A stretch of 64,000 nt of DNA. It comes from Achromobacter piechaudii NBRC 102461 (GTDB taxonomy: Bacteria; Pseudomonadota; Gammaproteobacteria; Burkholderiales; Burkholderiaceae_B). The number at the start of each line of letters is the position of its first letter. Position 1 is the first letter of the stretch. A program made the translations under genes and the position numbers. Positions 37,511 through 46,535 of the stretch are shown in pieces. Below the pieces are notes generated by a model, which did no database searches, had not been told where the DNA came from, and saw only the letters and a program-made list of their open reading frames with translations. Location: assembly GCF_001571245.1 (NCBI RefSeq), contig NZ_BCTK01000005.1, forward strand, positions 434,001 through 498,000. Reading direction: 5' to 3'.

Positions 37511-40297
37511 TCAAAGGGGTTCGGGAGGCATCGCGGGGGGCGTGCCCAGCGGCAGGGAGAATACGAATTGCGCGCCGCTGGCCTGGCCCGGCGTGTGCTC
37601 GACCCAGATGCGGCCATGGTGGGCCGAGATGATGGCTTCGCAAACCGCCAGGCCCAGACCGACGCCGGGCGTGGCGGATTCGCGCTCGCCCCGCGTGAAC
37701 TTCTCGAAGATGCGGCGTTCCGCGCCAGGCGCCACGCCCGGGCCATTGTCGCTGACGGCCACGCGCAGTTCGTCGTCGTGGACCGCCGCATGCAGATGCA
37801 GCGTGCTGCCCGCAGGCGTGTACTTGGCGGCGTTCTCCAGCAGATTGCACAGGACGCGTTCGATCAGCACGCCATCGCATTCCACCAGCGGCAGTTGCGA
37901 CAGGCTGCCGACCGTGACGTGATGCGCGGACAGCGGCTCGCGCATCGCTGCCAGCGACGCGCCCACCAGTTCTTCAATCGATTGCCACTCCAGGCGCAGC
38001 GGCGTATCGCGGCTTTGCAGGCGCGCCATGTCCAGCAGGTTGACCACCAGCGCGTGCATGCGCTGCGCCTGTTCGCGCATGGCGCGCACCGTGTCCTGCA
38101 CATCGGGGGCAAGCGTGGCCTGCTGGCGCGTCAGCGTGTCGGTCATGCCGATCAGGCTGGTGAGCGGGGTGCGCAGGTCGTGCGACACGGCGGCCAGCAG
38201 CGAATTGCGCAGGCGTTCGGATTCCATGCTGACCAGCGCTTGCTGCGCCACTTCCACGTAATGCAGGCGTTCCAGCGCAATCGCGATCAGCGTGGCGTAG
38301 GCCTCGATCTGACGGCGCGAGTCGGGGTGCGAGAACAGGCTGCGGCGCGGCGCGGCCAGCGCCAGCACGCCGCGCGTGCGCATGGGGGCTTTGAGCGGCA
38401 GGTACAGCGAATCGCTGTTGGACAGGGTGGCGGTGCCCGCGCCCGCGGGCTGGCCGTGATCGTAGACCCACTGAGCCAGCGCCGATTCCAGGGGCGGCAT
38501 GTCGTCCGGCGCGGGCGAGGCAAGTTTCAGGCGGTCGTCCAGGCCCAGGATGTACAGCGCGCAGCGTGAGCCGAACGTGGCGTGCACGAAGGCGCTGGCG
38601 GACGCCACGATCTGCTCGGGCAACAGCGCCGATGACAGTTCGCGCGCGAATTCGTACAGGCTGCGTGCATCGGCTTCGCGCTTGACCGAGGCCTGCGCCT
38701 GCAAGCGCAGGCCGGCCGTCAGTTGCCCGATCAGCAAACCCACGGACAGCAGCACGGCGAAGGTCAGCAGGTACTGCACGTCCGACACGGCAAACGAGGC
38801 CAGCGGCTGCACGAAGAAGAAATCGAACAGTCCTACGCTGACGACGGACGCCAGCGCGGCGGGACCGCGCCCGTGACGCAGCGCCACGCCCACCACCGCC
38901 AGCAGAAACAGCATGACGATGTTGGTCTGGTGCAGCACCGGGAAGGCCAGCATCGACAGGCCCGTGGCGGCGGCGCAATAGCACAGCGCCCAGGCATAGC
39001 CGGGCCAGGGCGATGGTGCGCGCTCGTTGGCGCCCTGGGCCGCGCGCCGGCCCAGCGTGAGCGGGTCGCGGCCCGGCGCGGGGCTGGCGGGCAGCGGCGG
39101 GGCGCCCAGCCGGATGATGTCGATTTCGGGGCAGCCGGCTGCCAGCATGTCGGCGAAGCTATGCCGGCGCCACAGCCAGCCGGGCGTGATGGCCGCCGTC
39201 AACAGGGCCGAGATGGACAGGCGCAAGCGGTGCAGGCCGGTGGCGCGTGTGCGGCCGATGACGGCCTTGGTGATGTTGTGGCGGCGCACGTAGCGCACGA
39301 CGGCTTCGACCATGTCGCCGCCGGCTAGTGTTTCGGTGCGCGCGCCCAGCGAGTCGGCAAACGCCAGCGTGCGCTGCATGCGGTCCTGCTCGGCCTGCGG
39401 CGTGGGCGCGGCGCGCGGCGTGTCGATGGTGACGACGTGCAGATCGCAATCCAGCTGCTGGCTCAGTCGGTGCGCGCTGCGGATGACGTATTCGGCATCG
39501 ATGTCCGGCCCGATGCAGGCCACCACGGCTTCGCGCGTGCGCCACACCGGTTCGATGGCTCGGTCGCGCCGATAGGCCTGCACGTCGTCATCGACGTGAT
39601 CGGCGGTGCGGCGCAGCGCCAGTTCGCGCAGCGCGATCAGGTTGCCCTTGCGAAAGAAATTGCGCGTGGCGTGACGGGCCTGTTCGGGCAGATAGACCTT
39701 GCCTTCTTTCAGGCGGCGCAGCAGCTCGTCCGCCGACAGGTCCACCAGGATGACTTCGTCGGCCGCATCGAAGACCTCGTCGGGCACTGTCTCCCAGACC
39801 CGCACGCCGGTGATGCTGCCCACGGCTTCGTTCAAGCTGTCCAGGTGCTGCACGTTCAGCGTGGTCCAGACGTCGATGCCGGCCGCCAGCAATTCCTGGA
39901 TGTCCTGCCAGCGCTTGGCGTGGCGCGAGCCGGGCGCGTTGGAGTGCGCCAGCTCGTCCACCAGCACCAGCGACGGACGGGCGGCCAGCGCGCCGTCCAG
40001 ATCGAACTCTTTCAGGACGTGGCCGCGATACGCGACGTCTTTCAACGGCAGGACCGCCAGGCCCTCCAGCAGCGCGGCGGTCTCGCGGCGGCCATGGGTT
40101 TCGACGATGCCTGCCAGTACGTTGGCGCCCTGCGCGGCGTGCGCGCGGGCCGCGACCAGCATGGCGTAGGTCTTGCCCACGCCGGCCGACGACCCGAAGT
40201 ACACGCGCAGCTTGCCACGCACCGCTTGGCGGGCGGCGGCGTCCAGGGTCTTCAAGAGCGCGTCGGGATCGGGACGCTCGCCAGCAATATCAGCCAT
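37511..40297 (-). CDS. kdpD: Sensor histidine kinase KdpD
   Basis: A membrane kinase that senses low potassium and turgor. The 928-residue chain has the KdpD N-terminal domain with a Walker A (GSSAGVGKTYAML), a Usp-like segment (EPVWRTREAVVACIGPD), four clustered transmembrane helices (around YAWALCYCAAATGLSMLAF and IVMLFLLAVVGVAL), a GAF-like region, the phosphoacceptor His706 in AAVSHDLRTPLTS, and a HATPase (ENAAKYTP, DNGPGV, GVGLGLAVC). It is immediately followed by kdpE. Full-length, with no damage seen. Confidence 0.97.
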   Translation of the reverse strand: MADIAGERPDPDALLKTLDAAARQAVRGKLRVYFGSSAGVGKTYAMLVAARAHAAQGANVLAGIVETHGRRETAALLEGLAVLPLKDVAYRGHVLKEFDLDGALAARPSLVLVDELAHSNAPGSRHAKRWQDIQELLAAGIDVWTTLNVQHLDSLNEAVGSITGVRVWETVPDEVFDAADEVILVDLSADELLRRLKEGKVYLPEQARHATRNFFRKGNLIALRELALRRTADHVDDDVQAYRRDRAIEPVWRTREAVVACIGPDIDAEYVIRSAHRLSQQLDCDLHVVTIDTPRAAPTPQAEQDRMQRTLAFADSLGARTETLAGGDMVEAVVRYVRRHNITKAVIGRTRATGLHRLRLSISALLTAAITPGWLWRRHSFADMLAAGCPEIDIIRLGAPPLPASPAPGRDPLTLGRRAAQGANERAPSPWPGYAWALCYCAAATGLSMLAFPVLHQTNIVMLFLLAVVGVALRHGRGPAALASVVSVGLFDFFFVQPLASFAVSDVQYLLTFAVLLSVGLLIGQLTAGLRLQAQASVKREADARSLYEFARELSSALLPEQIVASASAFVHATFGSRCALYILGLDDRLKLASPAPDDMPPLESALAQWVYDHGQPAGAGTATLSNSDSLYLPLKAPMRTRGVLALAAPRRSLFSHPDSRRQIEAYATLIAIALERLHYVEVAQQALVSMESERLRNSLLAAVSHDLRTPLTSLIGMTDTLTRQQATLAPDVQDTVRAMREQAQRMHALVVNLLDMARLQSRDTPLRLEWQSIEELVGASLAAMREPLSAHHVTVGSLSQLPLVECDGVLIERVLCNLLENAAKYTPAGSTLHLHAAVHDDELRVAVSDNGPGVAPGAERRIFEKFTRGERESATPGVGLGLAVCEAIISAHHGRIWVEHTPGQASGAQFVFSLPLGTPPAMPPEPL

Positions 40298-40348
40298 GAA
40301 CGCGCGGGTAAAGGGTGGAAAAGGCTGGCGATACTATACGCCGGGCCA

Positions 40349-40960
40349 TCAGCGGGCCGGGCGCAATTGATCCAGCGCCAGGTTCAACGTCAGCACGTTG
40401 ACCACCGGGTCGCCCAGCACGCCCAGCCAGGGTTGCTCGGTATGGGCCTTGATCAGCGCATCGACCTGGGCTTGCGGCAGATGGCGGGCGCTGGCCACGC
40501 GAGCCGCCTGGTAAGCGGCGGCGGCCGGGCTGATGTGCGGATCCAGGCCGCTGCCAGACGCCGTGATCAGGTCCACCGGCACGGGCAGGGGATTCTGCGG
40601 GTCGGCCGCTTTCAGCGCCGCGATACGCGCCTGGATCGCCTCGGCCAGCGCGGGATTGCGCGGGCCCAGGTTCGAGCCGCCCGAGGCGCCGCCGTTATAA
40701 GGCATGGGCGCGGTGGCCGAAGGCCTGCCCCAGAAATACTCGGGCGAGGTGAATGACTGGCCGATCAGCGCCGAACCGACAATCTTGTCGCCCTCTTTGA
40801 TGAGCGAGCCGGCCGCTTCGTGCGGGAACACCACGGCCGCGACGCCGCGCGTGAGGAAGGGATAAGCCAGGCCCGTCACCAGGGACAGGGCCGCGAAGAC
40901 CACCAGCGCGGGGCGCAGGATGCCGCCGGCGCTGGGGGGGGAAGACAGTGTGTTTTTCAT
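40349..40960 (-). CDS. kdpC: Potassium-transporting ATPase subunit KdpC
   Basis: 203 residues with one N-terminal transmembrane helix (GILRPALVVFAALSLVTGLAYPFLT). The periplasmic domain contains the family signature SFTSPEYFWGRPSATAPMPYNGGASGGSNLGPRNPAL, plus a C-terminal LNLALDQL. It stabilises the KdpFABC complex. It lies 33 bp after kdpB and 51 bp before kdpD. Confidence 0.96.
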   Translation of the reverse strand: MKNTLSSPPSAGGILRPALVVFAALSLVTGLAYPFLTRGVAAVVFPHEAAGSLIKEGDKIVGSALIGQSFTSPEYFWGRPSATAPMPYNGGASGGSNLGPRNPALAEAIQARIAALKAADPQNPLPVPVDLITASGSGLDPHISPAAAAYQAARVASARHLPQAQVDALIKAHTEQPWLGVLGDPVVNVLTLNLALDQLRPAR

Positions 40961-40993
40961 GATGAATTCCTTGCAAGGAGTGGGGCGGGCGGC

Positions 40994-43153
40994 TTAGACC
41001 CAGCCCAGGGCGGCCAGCACCATGTCGACCAGCTTGATGCCGGCGAACGGCACCAAAAGGCCGCCCAGGCCATAGATGAGCAGGTTGCGGCGCAGCAGCA
41101 CCGATGCGCCCAGGGGCCGATAGCGCACGCCCTTGAGCGCCAGCGGAATCAGCACGACGATGATGAGCGCGTTGAAGATCACGGCTGACAGGATGGCCGA
41201 GGCCGGCGTCGTCAGGCCCATGATGTTCAGCACGTTCAACTGCGGATACACGGTGGCGAATGCGGCCGGGATGATGGCGAAGTATTTGGCCACGTCGTTG
41301 GCCACGCTGAACGTGGTCAGCGCGCCGCGCGTCATCAGCATCTGCTTGCCGATCTCGACGATTTCGATGAGCTTGGTGGGGTTGGAATCCAGATCCACCA
41401 TGTTGCCGGCTTCCTTGGCGGCCTGCGTGCCCGAGTTCATCGCGACGGCCACGTCGGCTTGCGCCAGCGCGGGCGCGTCGTTGGTGCCGTCGCCCGTCAT
41501 CGCCACCAGCCGGCCTTCGGACTGATAGGCGCGGATCAGTTTCAACTTGGCTTCGGGCGTGGCTTCGGCCAGGAAGTCGTCCACGCCGGCTTCGGCGGCA
41601 ATGGACGCGGCGGTCAGCTTGTTGTCGCCGGTAATCATCACCGTCTTGATGCCCATGCGACGCAGCTCGGCAAAGCGCGATTGGATACCGGGCTTGACGA
41701 TGTCTTTCAGTTCGACCACGCCCAGCGCGCGATTGCCGTCGCTGACCAGCAAGGGCGTGCTGCCGCGCCGCGCCACATCTTCAGCCAGGCGCACGACGGC
41801 TTCGGGCGCCGTGGCGCCTTGCGAGCCGACCCAGGCCTGGATGGCGTCGACCGCGCCCTTGCGGATCATGCGTCCTGCCTGATTCACGCCGCTCATGCGC
41901 GATTGCGCCGTGAAGGGCACGAATTCCATATCGTTCGTGGCGCGCGCCGGGGCGTGCAGCGTTTTGTCGGCCAGCGCCACGATGCTGCGGCCTTCCGGCG
42001 TTTCGTCGGCCAGCGAGGCCAGGCGCGCGGCCTCGGCCAGTTCGCGCGGGGACACGCCGGGGGCGGGCAGGAAGGTCGAGGCCTGGCGGTTGCCGAAGGT
42101 GATCGTGCCGGTCTTGTCCAGCAACAGCACATCGACGTCGCCCGCGGCTTCCACCGCGCGGCCCGAGGTGGCGATGACGTTGGCGCTCATCATGCGGCTC
42201 ATGCCCGCCACGCCGATGGCCGACAGCAGGCCGCCGATGGTGGTGGGGATCAGGCAGACGAGCAGCGCCACCAGCACGGTCACCGTGACCACCGCGCCGC
42301 CACCGGCCGCGCTGACCGCGTAGATCGAGAACGGCATCAGTGTCACGACCACCAGCAGGAACACCACCGTTAAGCCGACCAGCAGGATGGTCAGCGCCAG
42401 TTCGTTCGGCGTCTTCTGGCGCTTGGCGCCTTCCACCATGGCGATCATGCGGTCCAGGAAGCTCTCGCCGGGATCGGCCGCGATGCGCACGAAGATCCAG
42501 TCGGACAGCACCCGGGTGCCGCCCGTGACAGAGGAGAAGTCGCCGCCGGACTCGCGGATGACCGGGGCCGACTCGCCGGTGATGGCGCTTTCGTCGACGG
42601 AGGCCACGCCCGCGATGACCTGGCCGTCGCCGGGAATGGTCTGGCCGGCTTCGACCAGCACTACATCATCACGGCGCAGCAAGCCGGAGGGCTGGCTGAC
42701 TGCGCGGTCGCGCCATTGGCCGGGCTGCGCGTCGCGAGCATCGGCGTCGCGAAAGCCCTTGAGCAGTTGCGCATCGATGGTGGTGCGCAGGCCGCGCAAG
42801 GTCGCCGCCTGTTGTTTGCCGCGTCCTTCGGCCAGTGCTTCGGCGAAGTTGGCGAACAGCACGGTGAACCACAGCCACACGGTGATTGCCAGGATGAAGC
42901 CGGCAGGGGCTTCGGCCTGGCCGCGTAGCGCCATGACCCACAGCAGCGTGGTGAGCAGGCTGCCCACGTAGACCACGAACATCACCGGGTTCTTCAACTG
43001 CGCGGCGGGCGAGAGCTTGCGCAGGCTGTCCAGCACGGCCGGCCCGACGAGCGAGCGCGACCACATGCCGAACGGACGGTCCTGCACGGCGACAGCGGGA
43101 GCGGGGGCGGCGCCGCCGCCCGCGCTGGAGGTTGGCATTTCAATCTTGGCCAT
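40994..43153 (-). CDS. kdpB: Potassium-transporting ATPase ATP-binding subunit KdpB
   Basis: A P-type ATPase that energises potassium uptake. ATG 43153 (AGGAAACAAC upstream) is used rather than the upstream frame. The 719-residue chain has the phosphorylation site Asp346 in [13 protein letters not shown], the actuator motif [15 protein letters not shown], and the hinge sequence [22 protein letters not shown]. Between kdpA (22 bp) and kdpC. Confidence 0.98.
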   Translation of the reverse strand: MAKIEMPTSSAGGGAAPAPAVAVQDRPFGMWSRSLVGPAVLDSLRKLSPAAQLKNPVMFVVYVGSLLTTLLWVMALRGQAEAPAGFILAITVWLWFTVLFANFAEALAEGRGKQQAATLRGLRTTIDAQLLKGFRDADARDAQPGQWRDRAVSQPSGLLRRDDVVLVEAGQTIPGDGQVIAGVASVDESAITGESAPVIRESGGDFSSVTGGTRVLSDWIFVRIAADPGESFLDRMIAMVEGAKRQKTPNELALTILLVGLTVVFLLVVVTLMPFSIYAVSAAGGGAVVTVTVLVALLVCLIPTTIGGLLSAIGVAGMSRMMSANVIATSGRAVEAAGDVDVLLLDKTGTITFGNRQASTFLPAPGVSPRELAEAARLASLADETPEGRSIVALADKTLHAPARATNDMEFVPFTAQSRMSGVNQAGRMIRKGAVDAIQAWVGSQGATAPEAVVRLAEDVARRGSTPLLVSDGNRALGVVELKDIVKPGIQSRFAELRRMGIKTVMITGDNKLTAASIAAEAGVDDFLAEATPEAKLKLIRAYQSEGRLVAMTGDGTNDAPALAQADVAVAMNSGTQAAKEAGNMVDLDSNPTKLIEIVEIGKQMLMTRGALTTFSVANDVAKYFAIIPAAFATVYPQLNVLNIMGLTTPASAILSAVIFNALIIVVLIPLALKGVRYRPLGASVLLRRNLLIYGLGGLLVPFAGIKLVDMVLAALGWV

Positions 43154-43175
43154 GTTGTTTCCTAGCCTGTTGCAT

Positions 43176-44972
43176 TCAAGGTTGCAGGTGTTCCGCGACC
43201 GGGCCCAAGGCCAGCGCGGGCACATATGTCAGGGCGCCCACCAGCAGCACCGCGCCGATCAGCAGCACGACGAAGAGCGGTCCGGTGGTGGGCATGCTGC
43301 CGGCCCCTGCGGGCAGGCGGCGCTTGGCGGCCAGCGACCCGGCCATCGCCAGCACCGCGACGATCACGGCGAAGCGGCCAAACCACATGGCGATGCCCAA
43401 CAGGACGTTGTAGAAGGGCGTGTTGGCGGACAGTCCGGCGAACGCGCTGCCGTTGTTGTTGGCGGCGGAGGACAGGGCGTAGAGGATTTCGGAGAAGCCG
43501 TGGATGCCCGGATTGAGCACGCCCGCCTGTCCGGCCGATACCGACACCGCCAACGCCGTGCCGCCCAACACCAGCAGCGGCGTGGCCAGGATGACGATGG
43601 ACACCATCTTCATGTCGTAGGCTTCGATCTTCTTGCCCAGGTATTCCGGTGTGCGGCCGATCATCAGCCCGGCGATGAAGACGCCCAGGATGGCGAAGGC
43701 CAGCATGCCGTACAGGCCCGATCCCACGCCGCCAAACACGACTTCGCCCAGTTGCATCAGCAGCATCGGCGGCAGGCCGCCCATGGCGTTGAGCGAATCG
43801 TGCATGCCGTTGACCGCGCCGCAGGAGGCGGCGGTGGTGATGGTGGCAAAGAGCGAGGTCGCGGCGATGCCGAAGCGCGTCTCCTTGCCTTCCATGTTGC
43901 CGCCCGGCGAGAAGGCGGTGACTGCGCTGTCCGCGCCAGCCTGGGCGGCCATCGGGTTGGCCTGCTGTTCAAAGTAGGCGGTTCCGATCGCGAAGACGGC
44001 AAACAGCACGGTCATGGCCGCCAGGATCGCCATGCCCTGGCGCCGGCTGCCCACCATTTCGCCGAACGAGAAGCACAGCGCGGCGGGGATCGCCAGGATG
44101 GCCAGCATCTCCAGGAAGTTCGCCAAGGGCGTCGGGTTCTCGAACGGATGGGCCGAGTTGGCGTTGAAGAAGCCGCCGCCGTTGGTGCCCAGCAGCTTGA
44201 TCGCTTCCTGCGAGGCGACGGGACCCATCGCCAGCGTCTGGGTCGAGGTGACGGCGGGATCGGTCACGGGCTGACCCTTGGCGTCCAGCACGGGCTGGCC
44301 TTGCGCGTCCACGCGCGGCTGGTCGTAATGCAGGGCCTCGACCGTCTGCACATCCTGGTAGGGGCTGAAGTTCTGGATCACTCCCTGGCTGACCAGCGCC
44401 AATGCCAGCACGAACGACAGGGGCAGCAGCACATAGAGCGTGCAGCGGACCATGTCGGTCCAGAAGTTTCCCACGGTGGCGCTGCCGTGGCGAGCCAGGC
44501 CCCGGATCAGCGCGAACAGCACCGAGATGCCGGTGGCGGCCGAGACGAAGTTCTGCACCGTCAGCGCCAGCATCTGGGTCAGATAGCTCATCGTGGCTTC
44601 GCCGCCGTAGCCTTGCCAGTTGGTGTTGGTGACGAAGCTGATAGCCGTATTCAGCGCCGAGTCCGGCGATACGGGGCCCATGGCCGCGGGATTGAGCGGT
44701 AGCACGCCTTGCGCGCGTTGCAGGGTGTACACGACCACGACGCCGACGATGTTGAAGGCCAGCACGGCCAGGGCGTAGCGCTTCCAGCCCATTTCCGCCT
44801 GCGGGTCGATGCCCCCAAGACGGTAGATGCCGCGCTCAAGCGGGCGGCCCCAGGCGGTCAGGCGGGACTGCCCGTTTTCCATGGCGATACGGATATAGCG
44901 TCCGAGCAAGGGCGCGATCGCGAGCAGGACTGCCAGGTACAGGACCAGCAGTCCGATGAATTCGGCGGTCAT
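43176..44972 (-). CDS. kdpA: Potassium-transporting ATPase potassium-binding subunit KdpA
   Basis: The membrane channel-like subunit that holds the selectivity filter. ATG 44972 follows GGAGA, giving 598 residues with about ten transmembrane helices. Filter-like loops include [14 protein letters not shown] and [22 protein letters not shown] 44972 shares one base with the kdpF stop (TGATG), so the two genes are translationally coupled. Confidence 0.98.
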   Translation of the reverse strand: MTAEFIGLLVLYLAVLLAIAPLLGRYIRIAMENGQSRLTAWGRPLERGIYRLGGIDPQAEMGWKRYALAVLAFNIVGVVVVYTLQRAQGVLPLNPAAMGPVSPDSALNTAISFVTNTNWQGYGGEATMSYLTQMLALTVQNFVSAATGISVLFALIRGLARHGSATVGNFWTDMVRCTLYVLLPLSFVLALALVSQGVIQNFSPYQDVQTVEALHYDQPRVDAQGQPVLDAKGQPVTDPAVTSTQTLAMGPVASQEAIKLLGTNGGGFFNANSAHPFENPTPLANFLEMLAILAIPAALCFSFGEMVGSRRQGMAILAAMTVLFAVFAIGTAYFEQQANPMAAQAGADSAVTAFSPGGNMEGKETRFGIAATSLFATITTAASCGAVNGMHDSLNAMGGLPPMLLMQLGEVVFGGVGSGLYGMLAFAILGVFIAGLMIGRTPEYLGKKIEAYDMKMVSIVILATPLLVLGGTALAVSVSAGQAGVLNPGIHGFSEILYALSSAANNNGSAFAGLSANTPFYNVLLGIAMWFGRFAVIVAVLAMAGSLAAKRRLPAGAGSMPTTGPLFVVLLIGAVLLVGALTYVPALALGPVAEHLQP

Positions 44973-45061
44973 CAGAATTTCTCCGGTTTGAACAGGGCGA
45001 CCAGCAGGTAGACGAACAGCAGGGCGGCGGTCAGGCCGCTGATCCAATAGAGCCAGTTCAT
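44972..45061 (-). CDS. kdpF: KdpF, small stabilising subunit of the Kdp ATPase
   Basis: A 29-residue single-helix peptide ([20 protein letters not shown], ending VALFKPEKF), matching KdpF. Its ATG overlaps the stop of the upstream 32-residue peptide (ATGA) and its stop overlaps the kdpA start (TGATG). It is small enough to be missed by gene finders. Confidence 0.9.
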   Translation of the reverse strand: MNWLYWISGLTAALLFVYLLVALFKPEKF

Positions 45062-45156
45062 GAGGGCTCTCCGGAGGTCAGGGTTTCGCAAAACCTGAGC
45101 AGGGCGACCGTCAGCGCGGCCATGACGGCGAAGACGGCGATAAAGATGGCATCCAC
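45058..45156 (-). CDS. Unnamed 32-residue membrane peptide heading the kdp operon
   Basis: GTG 45156 is preceded by an excellent GGGAGGA Shine-Dalgarno. The peptide [20 protein letters not shown] is one hydrophobic helix followed by [12 protein letters not shown], and its stop overlaps the kdpF start (ATGA). It is unlike KdpF, so it is either a second small Kdp subunit or a leader peptide that sets kdpF translation. Similar tiny ORFs precede kdpF in other proteobacteria as I recall, but I cannot verify that here. Confidence 0.7.
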   Translation of the reverse strand: MDAIFIAVFAVMAALTVALLRFCETLTSGEPS

Positions 45157-45297
45157 GTTTTTCCTCCCGGGAGCAGGGCTCCCTTCGAACGACGGGCCTG
45201 CGCGGCAAAAGCGGATGCGCGCCGGGCAGGCCAGGTGACCAATCAGGACACCGGCAGGTTACGGAGCAGGGGATAAAAACGGGATATAGGTTCGAGA

Positions 45298-45322
45298 GGG
45301 GGGTGTAAATACAAAATAAATG
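45298..45322 (-). promoter_or_regulatory. KdpE-like binding site upstream of the kdp operon
   Basis: On the minus strand the site reads TTTATTTTGTATTTACACCC, with three further Cs. It resembles the E. coli KdpE site in its TTTA, T-rich centre and TTTACACCCC. A TATATC at 45283-45288 would be the -10, so KdpE would cover the -35, which is poor as expected for an activated promoter. The leader runs ~120 nt to the first start codon. Confidence 0.6.
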
Positions 45323-45343
45323 TGGGCCCCCACGCCGCGCTCG

Positions 45344-45783
45344 CTTCGCTCGCTTGCTGCCCCCCGAGGGGGCTGCCCCGCCTTGGGGCGGCCCGGCGGC
45401 GGGGCGGGTGGAAGTGGTGAGGGTGTTGCGCTTCGCTGCGCTTGCTTGCTGCCCCCCGAGGGGGCTGCCCCGCCTTGGGGCGGCCCGGCGGCGGGGCGGG
45501 TGGAAGTGGTGAGGGTGTTGCGCTTCGCTGCGCTCGCTTGCTGCCCCCCGAGGGGGCTGCTCCGGCTTGGGGCGGTTCGGCGGCGGGGCGGGTGGAAGTG
45601 GGTGAGGGTGTTGCGCTTCGCTGCGCTCGCTTGCTTTCCCCGCCGAGGGGCTGCTCCGGCTTGGGGCGGTTCGGCGGCGGGGCGGGTGGAAGTGGGTGAG
45701 GGTGATGCGCTTCGCTGCGCTCGCTTGCTCTTTCCCCCCGAGGGTGCTGCCCCGGCTTGGGGCGGTGCGGTCACGGGGCGGAT
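45344..45783. repeat. Five tandem copies of a 92-94 bp GC-rich intergenic repeat
   Basis: The landmark CTTCGCT starts copies at 45344, 45431, 45523, 45616 and 45710. Each copy reads CGCTTGCT, a run of C, GAG, a run of G, CTGC, CCGSCTTGGGGCGG, then CGGCGGGGCGGGTGGAAGTG. The CCCCC-GAG-GGGGG and GGCTGCCCC segments would form hairpins. The array is GC-rich with no conserved frame. The block fills the kdp upstream gap next to the KdpE-like box. Confidence 0.9.
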
Positions 45784-46004
45784 CGCGCGCCCGATTCCGG
45801 GCATTACGGGGTGGCGGCTGTCATATTTCGGGATGGGGGCGATTCCTGAATTTGGCTCAATTTGGGGTTTTTCGCCAAAAAATCCCAATATTTAGTACAT
45901 CACGGTCATTTTGCACTGTTGTGGTGCGTGGAATATGTAAATGAATGCTCCGTCTTAGGGCATTCCCCTAGTGTGGCGTTCACGCACTTGGTGCAGAATC
46001 TCTT

Positions 46005-46038
46005 CCCATGCAGGTGAGGAGACAAAGCCCTGCATGGG
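46005..46038 (+). other. 10-bp palindrome with a GAGGAG-bearing loop
   Basis: CCCATGCAGG (46005-46014) pairs with CCTGCATGGG (46029-46038) around a 14-nt loop containing GAGGAG. It lies in a ~400-bp stretch (45800-46220) with no supported gene, upstream of the symporter genes. Confidence 0.6.
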
Positions 46039-46099
46039 CAAATACCGGCGGCACCGGTACATAAAAAAAGTAAAGCAGTACTCAAAAAAAGCAAAACGC

Positions 46100-46133
46100 A
46101 CAACGGCTGGCACCAGGAAGTGCCAGCCGTTGT
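46100..46133 (-). other. 14-bp perfect palindrome, terminator-like on the minus strand
   Basis: ACAACGGCTGGCAC (46100-46113) pairs with GTGCCAGCCGTTGT (46120-46133) around 6 nt. On the minus strand it is followed by GCGTTTTGCTTTTTTT, a terminator-like tail, though no minus-strand gene lies upstream. A short transcript from near 46200 is possible. Confidence 0.55.
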
Positions 46134-46220
46134 CGCATAAAAAGCCTGGATTCCATCTGCAAGGGCTTTTCAGACGCAGCGTTTCGCGCTATTGAAGCAG
46201 GGTCTGAAAACATCCTAGCC

Positions 46221-46535
46221 ATGCCGAAATCCCGCGCCTCTCTTTCCGCGTCCGTTCCCACCTCCTATTGGCGTCGCAATCTGCGGCTGATCCTGTTGCT
46301 GCTCATCATCTGGGCGGCGCTGACGTTCGTTCCTGCGTTTTTCGCGCGCAGCCTCAGCTTTGATTTCATCGGCTGGCCGTTCGCCTTCTGGATGGCGGCC
46401 TATGGCGCGCCGTTGGCTTACCTGATCATCGTCGGCGTTTATGCGCGGGTCATGAATCGCGCTGACGAGGCGGCCGAGGCCGAAGGCCAGGCGGCTCGCG
46501 ATAGCCACTTCGATTCCTTGGGCGGGGATCGCTGA
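46221..46535 (+). CDS. Small subunit of a sodium:solute symporter (DUF4212)
   Basis: 104 residues with two transmembrane helices (LRLILLLLIIWAALTFVPAFF and PFAFWMAAYGAPLAYLIIVGV) and the DUF4212 opening YWRRNLRLI and FIGWPFAFW. It is the small partner of the large symporter, whose ATG shares one base with this stop (TGATG), so the two are coupled. Confidence 0.92.
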   Translation: MPKSRASLSASVPTSYWRRNLRLILLLLIIWAALTFVPAFFARSLSFDFIGWPFAFWMAAYGAPLAYLIIVGVYARVMNRADEAAEAEGQAARDSHFDSLGGDR

